DNA from: Anaeromassilibacillus senegalensis
GTDB lineage: Bacteria > Bacillota > Clostridia > Oscillospirales > Acutalibacteraceae
Reading direction: 5' to 3'
NCBI RefSeq assembly: GCF_001261775.1
Contig: NZ_LN868537.1
Coordinates: forward strand, 868,001 to 932,000
DNA: 64,000 nucleotides
Shown here piece by piece: positions 1 through 8,274 of this stretch; the stretch's first letter is position 1, and each line of letters begins with the position of its first letter. The position numbers were made by a program, and so were the translations under genes. The notes beneath the pieces were generated by a model that was given only the letters and a program-made list of their open reading frames with translations, was not told where the DNA came from and did not search any database.

Positions 1-159
1 ACCGTGCGGCAGGACCGTGTTTCCCTGGGAAAAAGCGCCTTTATGCTGTTGGAGGAATTGATTGGCGGAGTCAGCATCAGCAAGCTGTTGCTGCGCCCGG
101 AACTGATCATCCGGGAATCCACCGGCCCCTGTCCGGAATCCGTCGAAAAAAGCTTGTAA
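1..159 (+). CDS. C-terminal fragment of a LacI-family transcriptional regulator (5' end outside window)
   Basis: The open frame enters from the left edge and ends at TAA 157-159. The 52 visible residues include LGKSAFMLLEELIGG and LLLRPELIIREST, which resemble the last helix and strand of LacI/GalR regulators: a Gly/Ala-rich helix followed by a Pro-Glu-Leu-hydrophobic-Arg-Glu-Ser end. The DNA-binding and sugar-binding parts lie outside the window, so neither the effector nor the target can be inferred. The family call rests only on this C-terminal signature. Confidence 0.6.
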   Translation, partial: TVRQDRVSLGKSAFMLLEELIGGVSISKLLLRPELIIRESTGPCPESVEKSL

Positions 160-182
160 TTTCCATGAAAAGATGATATATT
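154..182 (+). promoter_or_regulatory. Putative sigma-A promoter for the pheST T-box transcript
   Basis: TTGTAA (154-159) and TATATT (177-182) are separated by 17 bp. The -35 overlaps the stop codon of the upstream regulator. Start of transcription just after 188 would place the T-box stem I at the 5' end of the RNA, as expected. Confidence 0.45.
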
Positions 183-189
183 AAAATAT

Positions 190-461
190 AACGCGAGGAA
201 AAAGGAAAGTAGCTTTTTACCTGTCAGACAGAGAGGGCGCGTCACCGGCTGTAAGCGTGCCTGTGAACCGGAAAAAGTGAAGTTCCCTTTGGAGCGGCAC
301 GGCTGAATGATATGTATTCTAGTAGGCTGTGACGGTGGGCGCCGATAAAGGCCAAAAAGCTGTATGCCCGTGTTTTCACACGGCATAAATCAGGGTGGTA
401 CCGCGGAGTGCTGACACGCCTTCGTCCCTTACTTTGTTAAGAGGGACAAAGGCGTTTTTTA
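190..461 (+). promoter_or_regulatory. T-box leader (tRNA-Phe responsive) upstream of pheS
   Basis: This riboswitch senses uncharged tRNA and controls transcription of pheST. The hallmark T-box sequence AGGGTGGTACCGCGG is at 392-406. Its bulge reads TGGT, so the variable base U would pair with an A discriminator, as in tRNA-Phe. Upstream, an AGAGAGGGCGC element (about 222-236) resembles the stem I distal bulge. A candidate specifier codon TTC (Phe) is at 283-285 inside GAAGTTCCC. The antiterminator lies just before an intrinsic terminator at 417-461. The specifier and the downstream pheS/pheT agree. Exact stem I boundaries were not folded. Confidence 0.93.
417..461 (+). terminator. T-box regulated intrinsic terminator
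   Basis: CGCCTTcGTCCCT pairs with AGGGACaAAGGCG (417-455) and is followed by TTTTTTATTT. Its left arm adjoins the T-box, so formation is mutually exclusive with the antiterminator. Confidence 0.9.
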
Positions 462-513
462 TTTACAAAAATTTGTCCCTGAGACCCACAATACGGAAAG
501 GAATGATCAAACC

Positions 514-1533
514 ATGAAGCAGAAGCTGGAAGAAATCCGCGCAAGCGCGATGCGCGAGCTGGCGGAAGCAACCGGACCGCAGGCTCTGGAGACCCTGCGC
601 GTGAAGTATCTTGGAAAAAAGGGTGAAGTAACCGCCATTCTCAAACAGATGGGCAAGCTGACGCCCGAGGAGCGCCCGGTCATCGGCGAGCTGGCCAACA
701 AGGTTCGTACCTTTATTGAAGAGGACCTGACCAAACGCGCCGCCGAATTAAAAGCGGAGGCGACCAAAAAGCGTCTGGAACTGGAGCGCATCGACGTGAC
801 CCTGCCGGGCACACACCGCGAGCTGGGCGTTCCGCATCCCCTGTCCATTGTATTGGATGAAATCAAGGAAATCTTTGTGGGCATGGGCTTCGACATCGTA
901 GAGGGTCCCGAGGTCGAATACGATTACTACAACTTTGAAGCGCTGAATATTCCCAAGGACCATCCGGCGCGTGATACGCAGGATACCTTTTATATCAACG
1001 ACAATATTGTCCTGCGCACGCAGACCTCTCCCGTGCAGATCCGTGTGATGGAGAAGCAGCAGCCCCCCATCCGCGTCATCTCTCCGGGCCGTGTCTACCG
1101 TTCCGACGCGGTGGACGCCACACATTCCCCGCTGTTTCACCAGATCGAAGGCCTTGTGGTCGACAAGGGCGTTACCTTTGCTGACCTGAAGGGTACGCTG
1201 GAAACCTTTGTCAAACGATTGTACGGCGAGGATTCCGTTGTGCGCTTCCGTCCGCACCATTTCCCCTTCACGGAGCCGAGCGCCGAGGTCGACGTGCAGT
1301 GCTTTAACTGCCACGGCGAGGGCTGCCGCCTCTGCAAGGGCGAGGGTTGGATTGAGATTCTCGGTTGCGGCATGGTGCACCCGAAGGTGCTCTCCAACTG
1401 CGGCATCGATCCGGAGGTCTACAGCGGCTTTGCGCTGGGCATGGGTCTGGAGCGCGTTGTAATGCGCCGCTACAACATTGACGACCTGCGGCTGTTCTAT
1501 GAGAACGACGTGCGGTTCCTCAAGCAGTTTTAA
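514..1533 (+). CDS. pheS: Phenylalanine--tRNA ligase alpha subunit
   Basis: This is the catalytic subunit of the (alpha-beta)2 enzyme that charges tRNA-Phe in the cytoplasm. It has 339 residues, normal for bacterial PheS. The N-terminal ~90 residues are the coiled-coil tRNA-binding arm. Class II motif 2 is at about residues 188-212 ([20 protein letters not shown]) and motif 3 near 305-320 ([12 protein letters not shown]). A CxxC-CxxC segment ([12 protein letters not shown]) at about 262-273 precedes the ILGCGMVHP active-site strand, as in other Firmicutes PheS. The ATG at 514 follows an AAAGGA ribosome-binding site. It is the first gene of a T-box controlled operon, and pheT starts 47 bp downstream. 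Confidence 0.97.
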   Translation: MKQKLEEIRASAMRELAEATGPQALETLRVKYLGKKGEVTAILKQMGKLTPEERPVIGELANKVRTFIEEDLTKRAAELKAEATKKRLELERIDVTLPGTHRELGVPHPLSIVLDEIKEIFVGMGFDIVEGPEVEYDYYNFEALNIPKDHPARDTQDTFYINDNIVLRTQTSPVQIRVMEKQQPPIRVISPGRVYRSDAVDATHSPLFHQIEGLVVDKGVTFADLKGTLETFVKRLYGEDSVVRFRPHHFPFTEPSAEVDVQCFNCHGEGCRLCKGEGWIEILGCGMVHPKVLSNCGIDPEVYSGFALGMGLERVVMRRYNIDDLRLFYENDVRFLKQF

Positions 1534-1580
1534 GGGCGTTCTGAAGAATAACTTTGACATAGAAAGTGTGGTAAAAAGCA

Positions 1581-3965
1581 ATGAATCTTTCGATGAGATG
1601 GCTGAAGGAATTCGTGACGCTGGACGAAATGCCGATGCGGGATTTCACAGAAGCGATGACGATGAGCGGTTCCAAGGTGGAAGGCTGGGAAACCGAGGGC
1701 TGCGAGATTGAAAATATTGTGGTTGGCAAAGTGCTCAGTCTGGAAAAGCATCCGGACTCCGACCATTTGTGGATCTGCCAGATCGATGTGGGTGCGGATG
1801 CGCCGATCCAGATCGTGACCGGTGCGCAGAACCTGAAAGAAAACGACGTTGTCCCGGTGGCGCTGCACAACTCCATTCTACCGGGCGGCAAGAAGATTAA
1901 AAAAGGCAAGCTGCGCGGTGTGGAAAGCAACGGCATGCTCTGTTCTCTGGGCGAACTGGGACTGACACAGCACGACTTCCCCTATGCCGTGGAAGACGGC
2001 ATCTTCGTACTGGGCGACGACTGCAATCTGACCCTTGGCGCGCCCATCTGTGAGGCGATCGGCCTGAACGACACCAAAGTGGAATTTGAAATCACTTCCA
2101 ACCGTCCGGACTGCTTCTCCGTGATCGGCCTGGCGCGTGAAGCGGCGGCAACCTTTGATAAAGAGCTTTGCCTGCATACGCCGGCAGTCAAGGGCGGCAA
2201 TGGCAGCTGTGAAAACCTGCTCGACGTCAAGGTGGAGGCCCCGGACCTTTGCTCCATCTACTCCGCCAAGATTGTGAAAAACGTGCGCGTAAAATCCTCC
2301 CCCCGCTGGATGCGCGAGCGCCTGCGCGCCATGGGCGTGCGCCCCATTAACAATATCGTGGACATCACCAACTATGTAATGCTGGAATACGGCCAGCCGA
2401 TGCATGCGTTCGATCTCCGTTTTGTTGACGACTCAAAAATTTGTGTGCGCCGGGCCAAAGCAGGAGAAACCATTACGACGCTGGACGGCGTGGACCGCAC
2501 TCTGACTGAGAAACAGCTCGTCATCGCGGATGCAAACAAGCCAATCGCCATCGCGGGCGTCATGGGCGGCGAATACAGCGGCATCATGGACGACACCACG
2601 ACGATTGTATTTGAGTCCGCCTGTTTTAACGGCGCTTCCGTGCGCACCACCGCGCGCGACCAGGGCATGCGCACCGACGCCTCTTCCCGCTATGAGAAGG
2701 GCCTGGACCCGAACAACTGCCTGCCTGCGCTGGAGCGTGCCTGCGAACTGGTCGAACTGCTCGACGCCGGCGATGTAATGGACGGCGTGGTGGTCGACAA
2801 CCATTCCGGCAGCGAGCGCCGCAGGATTCATCTGGACGTCGACTGGACCAACCGTTTCCTCGACACACACCTCACCGGCGAGGAAATGAAAACGATCCTG
2901 AAAAAGCTGGACTGCACCTTCGACGGCGAGGATGTTCTCGTTCCCACCTTCCGCCCGGACCTGGAGCACAAGGCGGATATTGCCGAGGAAATCGTGCGTT
3001 TCTACGGCTATAACAAGGTGCCCGGCACCGATCTCGGCGGCGGCGCACAGGGCAAATATACCCCCCGTCAGAAATTCCTTGCAAAGCTGAGCAACACCAT
3101 GTTCGCGCTCGGTGCCAGCGAAATTATGACATACTCTTTTATCAGCCCCAAATATTACGACAAAATCTGCATGCCGGCGGACCATCCCCTGCGCAAATCC
3201 ATCATCATCAGCAATCCGCTCGGTGAAGACACCAGCATCATGCGCACCGTCGCACTCCCCTCCATGATGGAAGTGCTATCCCGCAACTATAACAACCGCA
3301 ATGAGTCCGCCTGCCTGTTTGAACTGGCCAGTGAGTATATCCCCACCACGGAGAACCAGCTCCCTGAGGAAAAGACCACACTGATCGCCGGTATGTACGG
3401 CAACAAGGCCGATTTCTTTACGGTAAAGGGCATGGTCGAACAACTTCTCGCTGCCGTCTCCATGACCGGTTATGACATTGCTGCTTCCAGCGAGGAATAC
3501 AGCTATCACCCGGGCCGATGCGCCGTACTGCGCATCGACGGCAAACAATTGGGCGTCATCGGCGAGCTGCACCCGCAGGTTGCGGAAAATTACGGCATCG
3601 GTGAACGCGTCTACAGCTTCTCCCTCGACGTTGACCTGCTGTTCGCCTGCGCCAAACCAGAAAAGACCTACACGCCGCTGCCGAAATTCCCGGCGGTCAC
3701 ACGCGACCTGGCACTGCTCTGCGACGACCGCATTCCGGTTCTGGATCTGGAAAAGGCCATTGTCAAGGGCGCTGGAAACCTGTTGGAAAAAATCAAGCTC
3801 TTTGACGTATACAAGGGTGCACAGATCGAGGACGGTAAAAAAAGCGTCGCGTTCAGTATTACACTGCGTTCCAATGACAATACTCTAACAGAAGAGCACA
3901 CCACCACTGTGATGAAAAAGGTGATGGCGGAGCTGGAAAAGATCGGTGCGAATCTGCGTTCCTGA
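1581..3965 (+). CDS. pheT: Phenylalanine--tRNA ligase beta subunit
   Basis: This is the second subunit of phenylalanyl-tRNA synthetase, providing tRNA recognition and editing of mis-charged Tyr. The 794 residues match the family. Domain order from sequence: N-terminal start MNLSMRWLKEFV, EMAP/tRNA-binding OB fold (about 42-150, VVGKVLSLEKHPDSDHL), B3/B4 editing domain (about 210-380, with TNYVMLEYGQPMHAFD), B5 domain (about 405-475), a class II-like core (about 490-680) and a C-terminal FDX-ACB anticodon-binding domain (about 700-794, PKFPAVTRDLALL). It follows pheS directly and shares its T-box control. Confidence 0.97.
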   Translation: MNLSMRWLKEFVTLDEMPMRDFTEAMTMSGSKVEGWETEGCEIENIVVGKVLSLEKHPDSDHLWICQIDVGADAPIQIVTGAQNLKENDVVPVALHNSILPGGKKIKKGKLRGVESNGMLCSLGELGLTQHDFPYAVEDGIFVLGDDCNLTLGAPICEAIGLNDTKVEFEITSNRPDCFSVIGLAREAAATFDKELCLHTPAVKGGNGSCENLLDVKVEAPDLCSIYSAKIVKNVRVKSSPRWMRERLRAMGVRPINNIVDITNYVMLEYGQPMHAFDLRFVDDSKICVRRAKAGETITTLDGVDRTLTEKQLVIADANKPIAIAGVMGGEYSGIMDDTTTIVFESACFNGASVRTTARDQGMRTDASSRYEKGLDPNNCLPALERACELVELLDAGDVMDGVVVDNHSGSERRRIHLDVDWTNRFLDTHLTGEEMKTILKKLDCTFDGEDVLVPTFRPDLEHKADIAEEIVRFYGYNKVPGTDLGGGAQGKYTPRQKFLAKLSNTMFALGASEIMTYSFISPKYYDKICMPADHPLRKSIIISNPLGEDTSIMRTVALPSMMEVLSRNYNNRNESACLFELASEYIPTTENQLPEEKTTLIAGMYGNKADFFTVKGMVEQLLAAVSMTGYDIAASSEEYSYHPGRCAVLRIDGKQLGVIGELHPQVAENYGIGERVYSFSLDVDLLFACAKPEKTYTPLPKFPAVTRDLALLCDDRIPVLDLEKAIVKGAGNLLEKIKLFDVYKGAQIEDGKKSVAFSITLRSNDNTLTEEHTTTVMKKVMAELEKIGANLRS

Positions 3966-4015
3966 GGACAACATTCTTTTTTACAGCCTTTCCCATGCTG
4001 TTTACAAATTAAACC

Positions 4016-4044
4016 TTGAAATTGTGCGTTGTATGTTGTATCAT
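4016..4044 (+). promoter_or_regulatory. Putative sigma-A promoter upstream of ireB
   Basis: TTGAAA (4016-4021), a 17-bp spacer and TATCAT (4039-4044). It lies in an AT-rich gap after pheT, so the ireB unit is probably transcribed on its own. Confidence 0.5.
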
Positions 4045-4137
4045 ATATTATAAATATCATTATGTTTTCGGTGCACGTTGCATAAATCCTGACTTTATGC
4101 GGCGATTTAAAAAGTATGATACATTGGAGGTGTTTCC

Positions 4138-4386
4138 ATGTTTGATGATAAGACAATGACCTTCTCTCTGGGGCAAAACCGTGAGGATGATATTAAACAG
4201 ATTCTGACGATCGTGTATGATGCCCTGAAGGAAAAAGGATATAATCCGATCAGCCAGTTGGTCGGCTATATTTTGTCCGAAGATCCAACATACATTACCA
4301 CACATAACAACGCGCGCAGCCTGATCCGCAGAATCGACCGTGACGAACTGCTTCAGGTCCTGCTCAAATCCTATCTGGGCGATTAA
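4138..4386 (+). CDS. ireB: IreB family regulatory phosphoprotein (UPF0297)
   Basis: An 82-residue protein with the characteristic IreB start [12 protein letters not shown] and the conserved segments [17 protein letters not shown] and [12 protein letters not shown]. In Enterococcus, IreB is a small substrate of the PASTA kinase IreK, phosphorylated on N-terminal threonines, and it affects cephalosporin tolerance. Thr6 and Thr8 are available here. That role is known for the family and only inferred for this gene. In many Firmicutes it is followed by ruvX and a DUF1292 gene; here it is followed by an unrelated-looking 98-residue protein. An AGGTG site precedes the ATG. Confidence 0.92.
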   Translation: MFDDKTMTFSLGQNREDDIKQILTIVYDALKEKGYNPISQLVGYILSEDPTYITTHNNARSLIRRIDRDELLQVLLKSYLGD

Positions 4387-4440
4387 GCCACTGGACGAAT
4401 GATATTAAACGAAATTCATGAATAGAAGGATGGTACCGAT

Positions 4441-4737
4441 ATGAGCGAAAAGAAGGAAACGCAGCAGTTCCCCATGTATAAAGGCAAGCCCCTGGTCCGT
4501 TGCGGCGACGTCATTTACTACGGCAGCATGAAAGATAAATATGTGATCAAAATGGAGATCAAAAGCAAAAAGACAGTGCAGGATATGGAGGTTGCAGACA
4601 AGGTAACCGTACAGCTGATGTACACTGACCCCAATATCCGTTCCCGCAAGCAGATTGTAAAATCCAGCGAAAAGGAAGGCCTGTATCTGGCAATGGATAT
4701 TGCCGACGCCTGGCTGACCAGAGCGTTGGCCGAATAA
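4441..4737 (+). CDS. Small conserved protein of unknown function
   Basis: A 98-residue, charged, soluble protein with no signal peptide or membrane segment. The pattern is MYKGKPLVRCGDVIYYG followed by alternating hydrophobic strands (YVIKMEI, VTVQLMY), which suggests a small beta-rich fold. It is not recognisable as RuvX or DUF1292, which usually accompany ireB. It lies 54 bp after ireB, on the same strand and before an intrinsic terminator, so the two are probably cotranscribed. The function is unknown. Confidence 0.75.
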   Translation: MSEKKETQQFPMYKGKPLVRCGDVIYYGSMKDKYVIKMEIKSKKTVQDMEVADKVTVQLMYTDPNIRSRKQIVKSSEKEGLYLAMDIADAWLTRALAE

Positions 4738-4750
4738 AAATGTACAAAAG

Positions 4751-4780
4751 CCGGCGTTCTGAATGGACGCCGGTTTTTTA
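4751..4780 (+). terminator. Intrinsic terminator after the ireB unit
   Basis: CCGGCGT pairs with ACGCCGG (4751-4773), followed by TTTTTTA. Confidence 0.9.
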
Positions 4781-4835
4781 TGGAAAGAAAGAACGGTTGC
4801 GCCGTAAAAATGCAACCGTATCTCGCATATAGCAA

Positions 4836-4886
4836 AAACAGCGTTTCTGACTGGCTGTCTTAACCGGTCACAAACGCTGTTTTTCT
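4836..4886. terminator. Bidirectional terminator at the 3' end of the exonuclease gene
   Basis: AACAGCGTTT pairs with AAACGCTGTT, with an inner TGAC/GTCA pairing. It is flanked by T-runs on both strands (TTTTTCTTT on plus, TTTTTGC on minus). It directly abuts the minus-strand stop codon at 4887. Confidence 0.8.
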
Positions 4887-5810
4887 TTAATCTTCTGTTT
4901 TCAAGTCTTTCGTCTCGTCTTTGATCTTTTTTACCGCGACGGCTTCCACCGTCTTGACGGTTTCTTCCTTCGGCTTCTCCCGGAACGGAAGGATATATTT
5001 CTTAACCAGCAGGCCTTCGTATTTCAGTTTGAACTGTACGCGTCCATAGAATTTGTGCTGGCAGTTCCGGCAGATAAATTCCGCGCGATAACTTTTGTTT
5101 TTTAATTGCCACTCGCTCAGACGGTGCGCCCGCCTGCCGCAGAGGTCACAGTTAAAAATCATGTCGCTCCGTTTGATCAGCGGATTGGACAGGTCGCAGA
5201 TGACAACGGTTTTAAACTGGATACGGCGGTAGAATTCGTCGTCCACCGGTTGGATAAACGGCGTCAGGCTCTCCGGCGTATACAGCTTTTGGAAACACCG
5301 CAGGGAAAGCAAACTGTCGCCCAGCGCGCGGTGGTGGTCAAAGCCGTCCTCGTTGATTTCCAACAGCTGTGCGGAGGTTGAAAGCCCCATCTGTTTGGTC
5401 TTATCGTAATGCAGCATCATTTCGCAATATGCCTGCAGGTTGACATACTGCTGTAAAAACGGCACGCGCTCATTCCCGCAGAAGTACCGGCAGTTTTCAA
5501 TCAGCGCCAGGATATCGGACGTTCCCCAGGTCATCAGAATCGACTGATCCGCCCACTTCTTGAACCGGCTGATCACCTGCATGTACTGCAAGCCTCCCGC
5601 CAGTTCTTCATTTGTGATGCTGGTCAGCGTCCGGATTTTCCCGCTGATTTTTTTCCCCACCTGCGGACGGACAAGCGCCTCAAAGGTGTCGAGAATATTT
5701 AAATTTTCGTCAACCTTTACCGCGCCAAACTCAATGATTTCATTGATAAAACCCTTGAGACGGCGGCTGTAGGTGCCGTTCCACTCCAAGTCCAGTATTA
5801 CAAAATTCAT
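4887..5810 (-). CDS. DEDDh 3'-5' exonuclease domain protein with C-terminal zinc ribbon (KapD-like)
   Basis: The N-terminal ~180 residues form an RNase T/DNA polymerase III epsilon-type exonuclease. Motif I is DLEWNG (Asp7, Glu9), motif II has Asp99 in TSDILAL, and motif III is HHRALGD (His160, Asp165), so all DEDDh catalytic residues are present. The family trims RNA or DNA 3' ends with two metal ions. The C-terminal part (about 190-307) carries CxxC pairs Cys221/Cys224 and Cys247/Cys250, a likely zinc ribbon, and then a Lys/Glu-rich tail. At 307 residues it is longer than plain KapD-like proteins because of this extension. The substrate cannot be told. It stands next to typA on the same strand. 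Confidence 0.85.
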   Translation of the reverse strand: MNFVILDLEWNGTYSRRLKGFINEIIEFGAVKVDENLNILDTFEALVRPQVGKKISGKIRTLTSITNEELAGGLQYMQVISRFKKWADQSILMTWGTSDILALIENCRYFCGNERVPFLQQYVNLQAYCEMMLHYDKTKQMGLSTSAQLLEINEDGFDHHRALGDSLLSLRCFQKLYTPESLTPFIQPVDDEFYRRIQFKTVVICDLSNPLIKRSDMIFNCDLCGRRAHRLSEWQLKNKSYRAEFICRNCQHKFYGRVQFKLKYEGLLVKKYILPFREKPKEETVKTVEAVAVKKIKDETKDLKTED

Positions 5811-5842
5811 ACCTCTGGCCGTACCTCCGGTGGGAATTTTTC

Positions 5843-7663
5843 TTATTTATTCCTGCTTGCCTGCTTCATACGCTGCTCTCTGTCCAGAATCTGTTTGCGC
5901 ATCCGGACGCTCTTGGGCGTCACTTCCACCAATTCGTCCTCTTTGATGAACTCCAGGGACTGCTCCAAACTGAGGATACTCGGCGGCACCAGCTTCAGCG
6001 CTTCATCCGAACCGGATGCGCGGGTATTGGTGACGTGCTTCTTCTTACAGACGTTGACGGTCATATCTTCGCTCTTCGGGCTTACGCCGACGATCATGCC
6101 TTCATAGACCTCCACGCCGGGTCCCACGAACATTCTGCCGCGGTCCTGCGCCTGCCACAGGCCGTATCCGGTGGTCTCGCCCGTTTCATGTGCAATCAGG
6201 GAACCCTGCGAGCGGCGCTGAATTTCCCCTCTGAACGGCTCATAGGAATCAAATACGTTGTTCATAATACCGTTGCCGTTGGTATCCGTCAGGAACTCCT
6301 GACGGTAACCCATCAATCCGCGCGCCGGAATTTTAAATTCCATATGCGTCACGCCGGTATCGCGGGTACCCATGTTGACAATTTCCGCCTTGCGGGTCCC
6401 CAGCTTTTCCATCACCGCGCCGACATAGTTGTCCGGCACTTCAATCATCAGCAATTCAATCGGCTCGCAAAGCGTGCCGTTGATCTCTTTATAAATCACC
6501 TGCGGGCTGGAAACCTGAAATTCATAGCCTTGGCGGCGCATCTGCTCGATGAGAATGGAGAGGTGCAGTTCCCCGCGGCCGCTGACTTTGAACGCATCCG
6601 TGGTTTCCGTCTCCTGCACGCGCATGGCTACATTGGTCTCCACTTCTTTAAACAGACGGTCGCGGATGTTACGGGAGGTGACATACTTGCCCTCGCGGCC
6701 CGCAAACGGGCTGTTGTTGACCATAAAGATCATGGATACTGTCGGCTCGTCAATCTTGACAAACGGCAGCGGCTCAATACAGTCGGGCGCACAGGCGGTT
6801 TCGCCGATGTTCAGGTCCGCCACGCCGGAAACCGCCACCAGGTCGCCCAGCTTTGCCCCTTCTACTTCCACACGTTTGAGGCCTTCAAACTGATACAGCT
6901 TGACGACCTTTGCATTCTTGGTCGTTCCATCCAAACGGCAAAGCACGATGTTCTCTCCCGTATGAATCTCACCGCGTTCCACACGGCCGATGCCGATGCG
7001 GCCCACGTAATCATCGTAGTCCACATTGGAAAACAGCACCTGTGTCGGGCCGTTCATATCTCCTTCCGGCGCGGGAACCTCGCGGATGATCATGTCAAAA
7101 AGCGGCTGCATATTCTCTCCCGGGACGCTTGGGTCCAAGGTCGCATAGCCGTCCCTGCCGGAAGCATACACCACCGGGAACTCCAGCTGGTCGTCGTTTG
7201 CACCCAGCTCAATAAAGAGGTCCAGCACTTCGTCCACCACCTCAGTGGGGCGCGCGCCGGGACGGTCGATTTTATTGACCACCACCACGGGCTTCTTCCC
7301 GAGGCCCAGCGCCTTCTTCAGCACAAAGCGCGTCTGCGGCATGCAGCCTTCAAATGCATCTACCAGCAGCAGAACACCGTCCACCATCATCAGAATGCGT
7401 TCCACCTCACCGCCAAAATCGGCGTGGCCAGGGGTGTCCACAATGTTGATCTTTACGTCGTTATACATAACCGCCGTATTCTTGGAAAGGATGGTGATAC
7501 CGCGTTCCCTCTCAAGATCATTGGAGTCCATGACGCGTTCCGCCACTTCCTGATTGGCACGGAAAATGCCGCTTTGCTTCAGCATTTGATCAACCAATGT
7601 CGTTTTGCCGTGGTCAACGTGGGCAATAATTGCAATATTTCTTAAATCCGTTCTTACGTCCAT
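5843..7663 (-). CDS. typA: Ribosome-associated GTPase TypA/BipA
   Basis: A translational GTPase of 606 residues, normal for the family, acting on the ribosome in 50S assembly and stress adaptation. G1 is [10 protein letters not shown] (about 14-23), G2 lies around [10 protein letters not shown]3 is [11 protein letters not shown] and G4 is [10 protein letters not shown]. Domain II, an EF-G domain III-like part ([14 protein letters not shown]) and the TypA-specific C-terminal domain ([19 protein letters not shown]) follow in order. The ATG lies after GAGGG. The gene is 32 bp upstream of the exonuclease gene and may be cotranscribed with it. Confidence 0.97.
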   Translation of the reverse strand: MDVRTDLRNIAIIAHVDHGKTTLVDQMLKQSGIFRANQEVAERVMDSNDLERERGITILSKNTAVMYNDVKINIVDTPGHADFGGEVERILMMVDGVLLLVDAFEGCMPQTRFVLKKALGLGKKPVVVVNKIDRPGARPTEVVDEVLDLFIELGANDDQLEFPVVYASGRDGYATLDPSVPGENMQPLFDMIIREVPAPEGDMNGPTQVLFSNVDYDDYVGRIGIGRVERGEIHTGENIVLCRLDGTTKNAKVVKLYQFEGLKRVEVEGAKLGDLVAVSGVADLNIGETACAPDCIEPLPFVKIDEPTVSMIFMVNNSPFAGREGKYVTSRNIRDRLFKEVETNVAMRVQETETTDAFKVSGRGELHLSILIEQMRRQGYEFQVSSPQVIYKEINGTLCEPIELLMIEVPDNYVGAVMEKLGTRKAEIVNMGTRDTGVTHMEFKIPARGLMGYRQEFLTDTNGNGIMNNVFDSYEPFRGEIQRRSQGSLIAHETGETTGYGLWQAQDRGRMFVGPGVEVYEGMIVGVSPKSEDMTVNVCKKKHVTNTRASGSDEALKLVPPSILSLEQSLEFIKEDELVEVTPKSVRMRKQILDREQRMKQASRNK

Positions 7664-7700
7664 TCAAAAACCCTCTTTTTTAAAATTCACAAACGTTTAT

Positions 7701-7709
7701 ATTATAACA
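7701..7709 (-). promoter_or_regulatory. Possible extended -10 promoter for typA
   Basis: On the minus strand the sequence TGTTATAAT gives an extended -10 about 38 bp before the typA start. No good -35 is visible at 17 bp. The remaining stretch to 7883 shows nothing else convincing. Confidence 0.4.
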
Positions 7710-7883
7710 TAGTGCTTCCCATTCGGGTATGGATTTTGTTCTAAAATTTTGTACACGGTCGAAATCAGTCTTATGATTTTTGTCGTTTCCTGACAAAAGC
7801 CGGATCTGGCAGCTTTTTTTACAACCTGTGGTTTTGCTGCCAATACATACATTGTGCTCCATTTCCATCCGCTCATGCCGTGT

Positions 7884-7922
7884 AAACAAAAAAATCGTCC
7901 ACTCGTTTGAGTGGACGATTTT
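7884..7922 (-). terminator. Intrinsic terminator of the tRNA-Gly gene
   Basis: A perfect 14-bp stem, 7891-7904 with 7909-7922, and a 4-nt loop. On the minus strand it is followed by a T-rich tail from 7894 down to 7884. Confidence 0.93.
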
Positions 7923-7925
7923 ACT

Positions 7926-8001
7926 TGGAGCGAACGACGAGGCTCGAACTCGCTACCTCCACCTTGGCAAGGTGGCGCTCTACCAGATGAGCTACGTTCG
8001 C
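7926..8001 (-). tRNA. tRNA-Gly (anticodon GCC)
   Basis: On the minus strand the acceptor GCGAACG (8001-7995) pairs with CGTTCGC (7936-7930). The anticodon stem CCACC/GGTGG encloses loop TTGCCAA, giving anticodon GCC. The T arm has GAGTTCGAGCCTC. The CCA end is encoded (7928-7926) after discriminator T. The length is 76 nt. It has its own consensus promoter and terminator, so it is a monocistronic tRNA gene. Confidence 0.96.
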
Positions 8002-8035
8002 ATTTCCCGCAACCGATTTCCTTGGTGCGAGAGTT

Positions 8036-8064
8036 ATTATACGATACCTGTTTTATTTTGTCAA
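8036..8064 (-). promoter_or_regulatory. Consensus sigma-A promoter of tRNA-Gly
   Basis: On the minus strand TTGACA (8064-8059), 17 bp, TATAAT (8041-8036): a perfect consensus match. It lies about 35 bp upstream of the mature tRNA 5' end. Confidence 0.9.
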
Positions 8065-8130
8065 CGGTTTTCTGCAATTTTTTTCAAGTTTTTTATAAGG
8101 CTTTTCCAGGTTCCCTATTTACAGGCCGTG

Positions 8131-8139
8131 TGCTATAAT
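8131..8139 (+). promoter_or_regulatory. Extended -10 promoter for the DnaD-helicase loader pair
   Basis: TGCTATAAT is an extended -10 with a weak -35. The following untranslated stretch to 8274 has one UUCG-capped hairpin (CCTGTC/GGCAGG, about 8203-8218) without a T-run. Nothing else is recognisable there. Confidence 0.55.
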
Positions 8140-8274
8140 AGCTTCACGCAGATTTACCCTGCGAACAACCAACGACACCAGGTTGAAATAACAACAGAAG
8201 CCTGTCTTCGGGCAGGTATGCTATTATAACCATATTTAAACACATTCGGTAAAAACTTTGGGAGTGAACTTATT

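Noticed and set aside
6035-7645. 536-codon open frame on the plus strand across typA
   Set aside because: It is the antisense shadow of a highly conserved gene in GC-rich codons; no motif, no ribosome-binding site and no counterpart family pattern.
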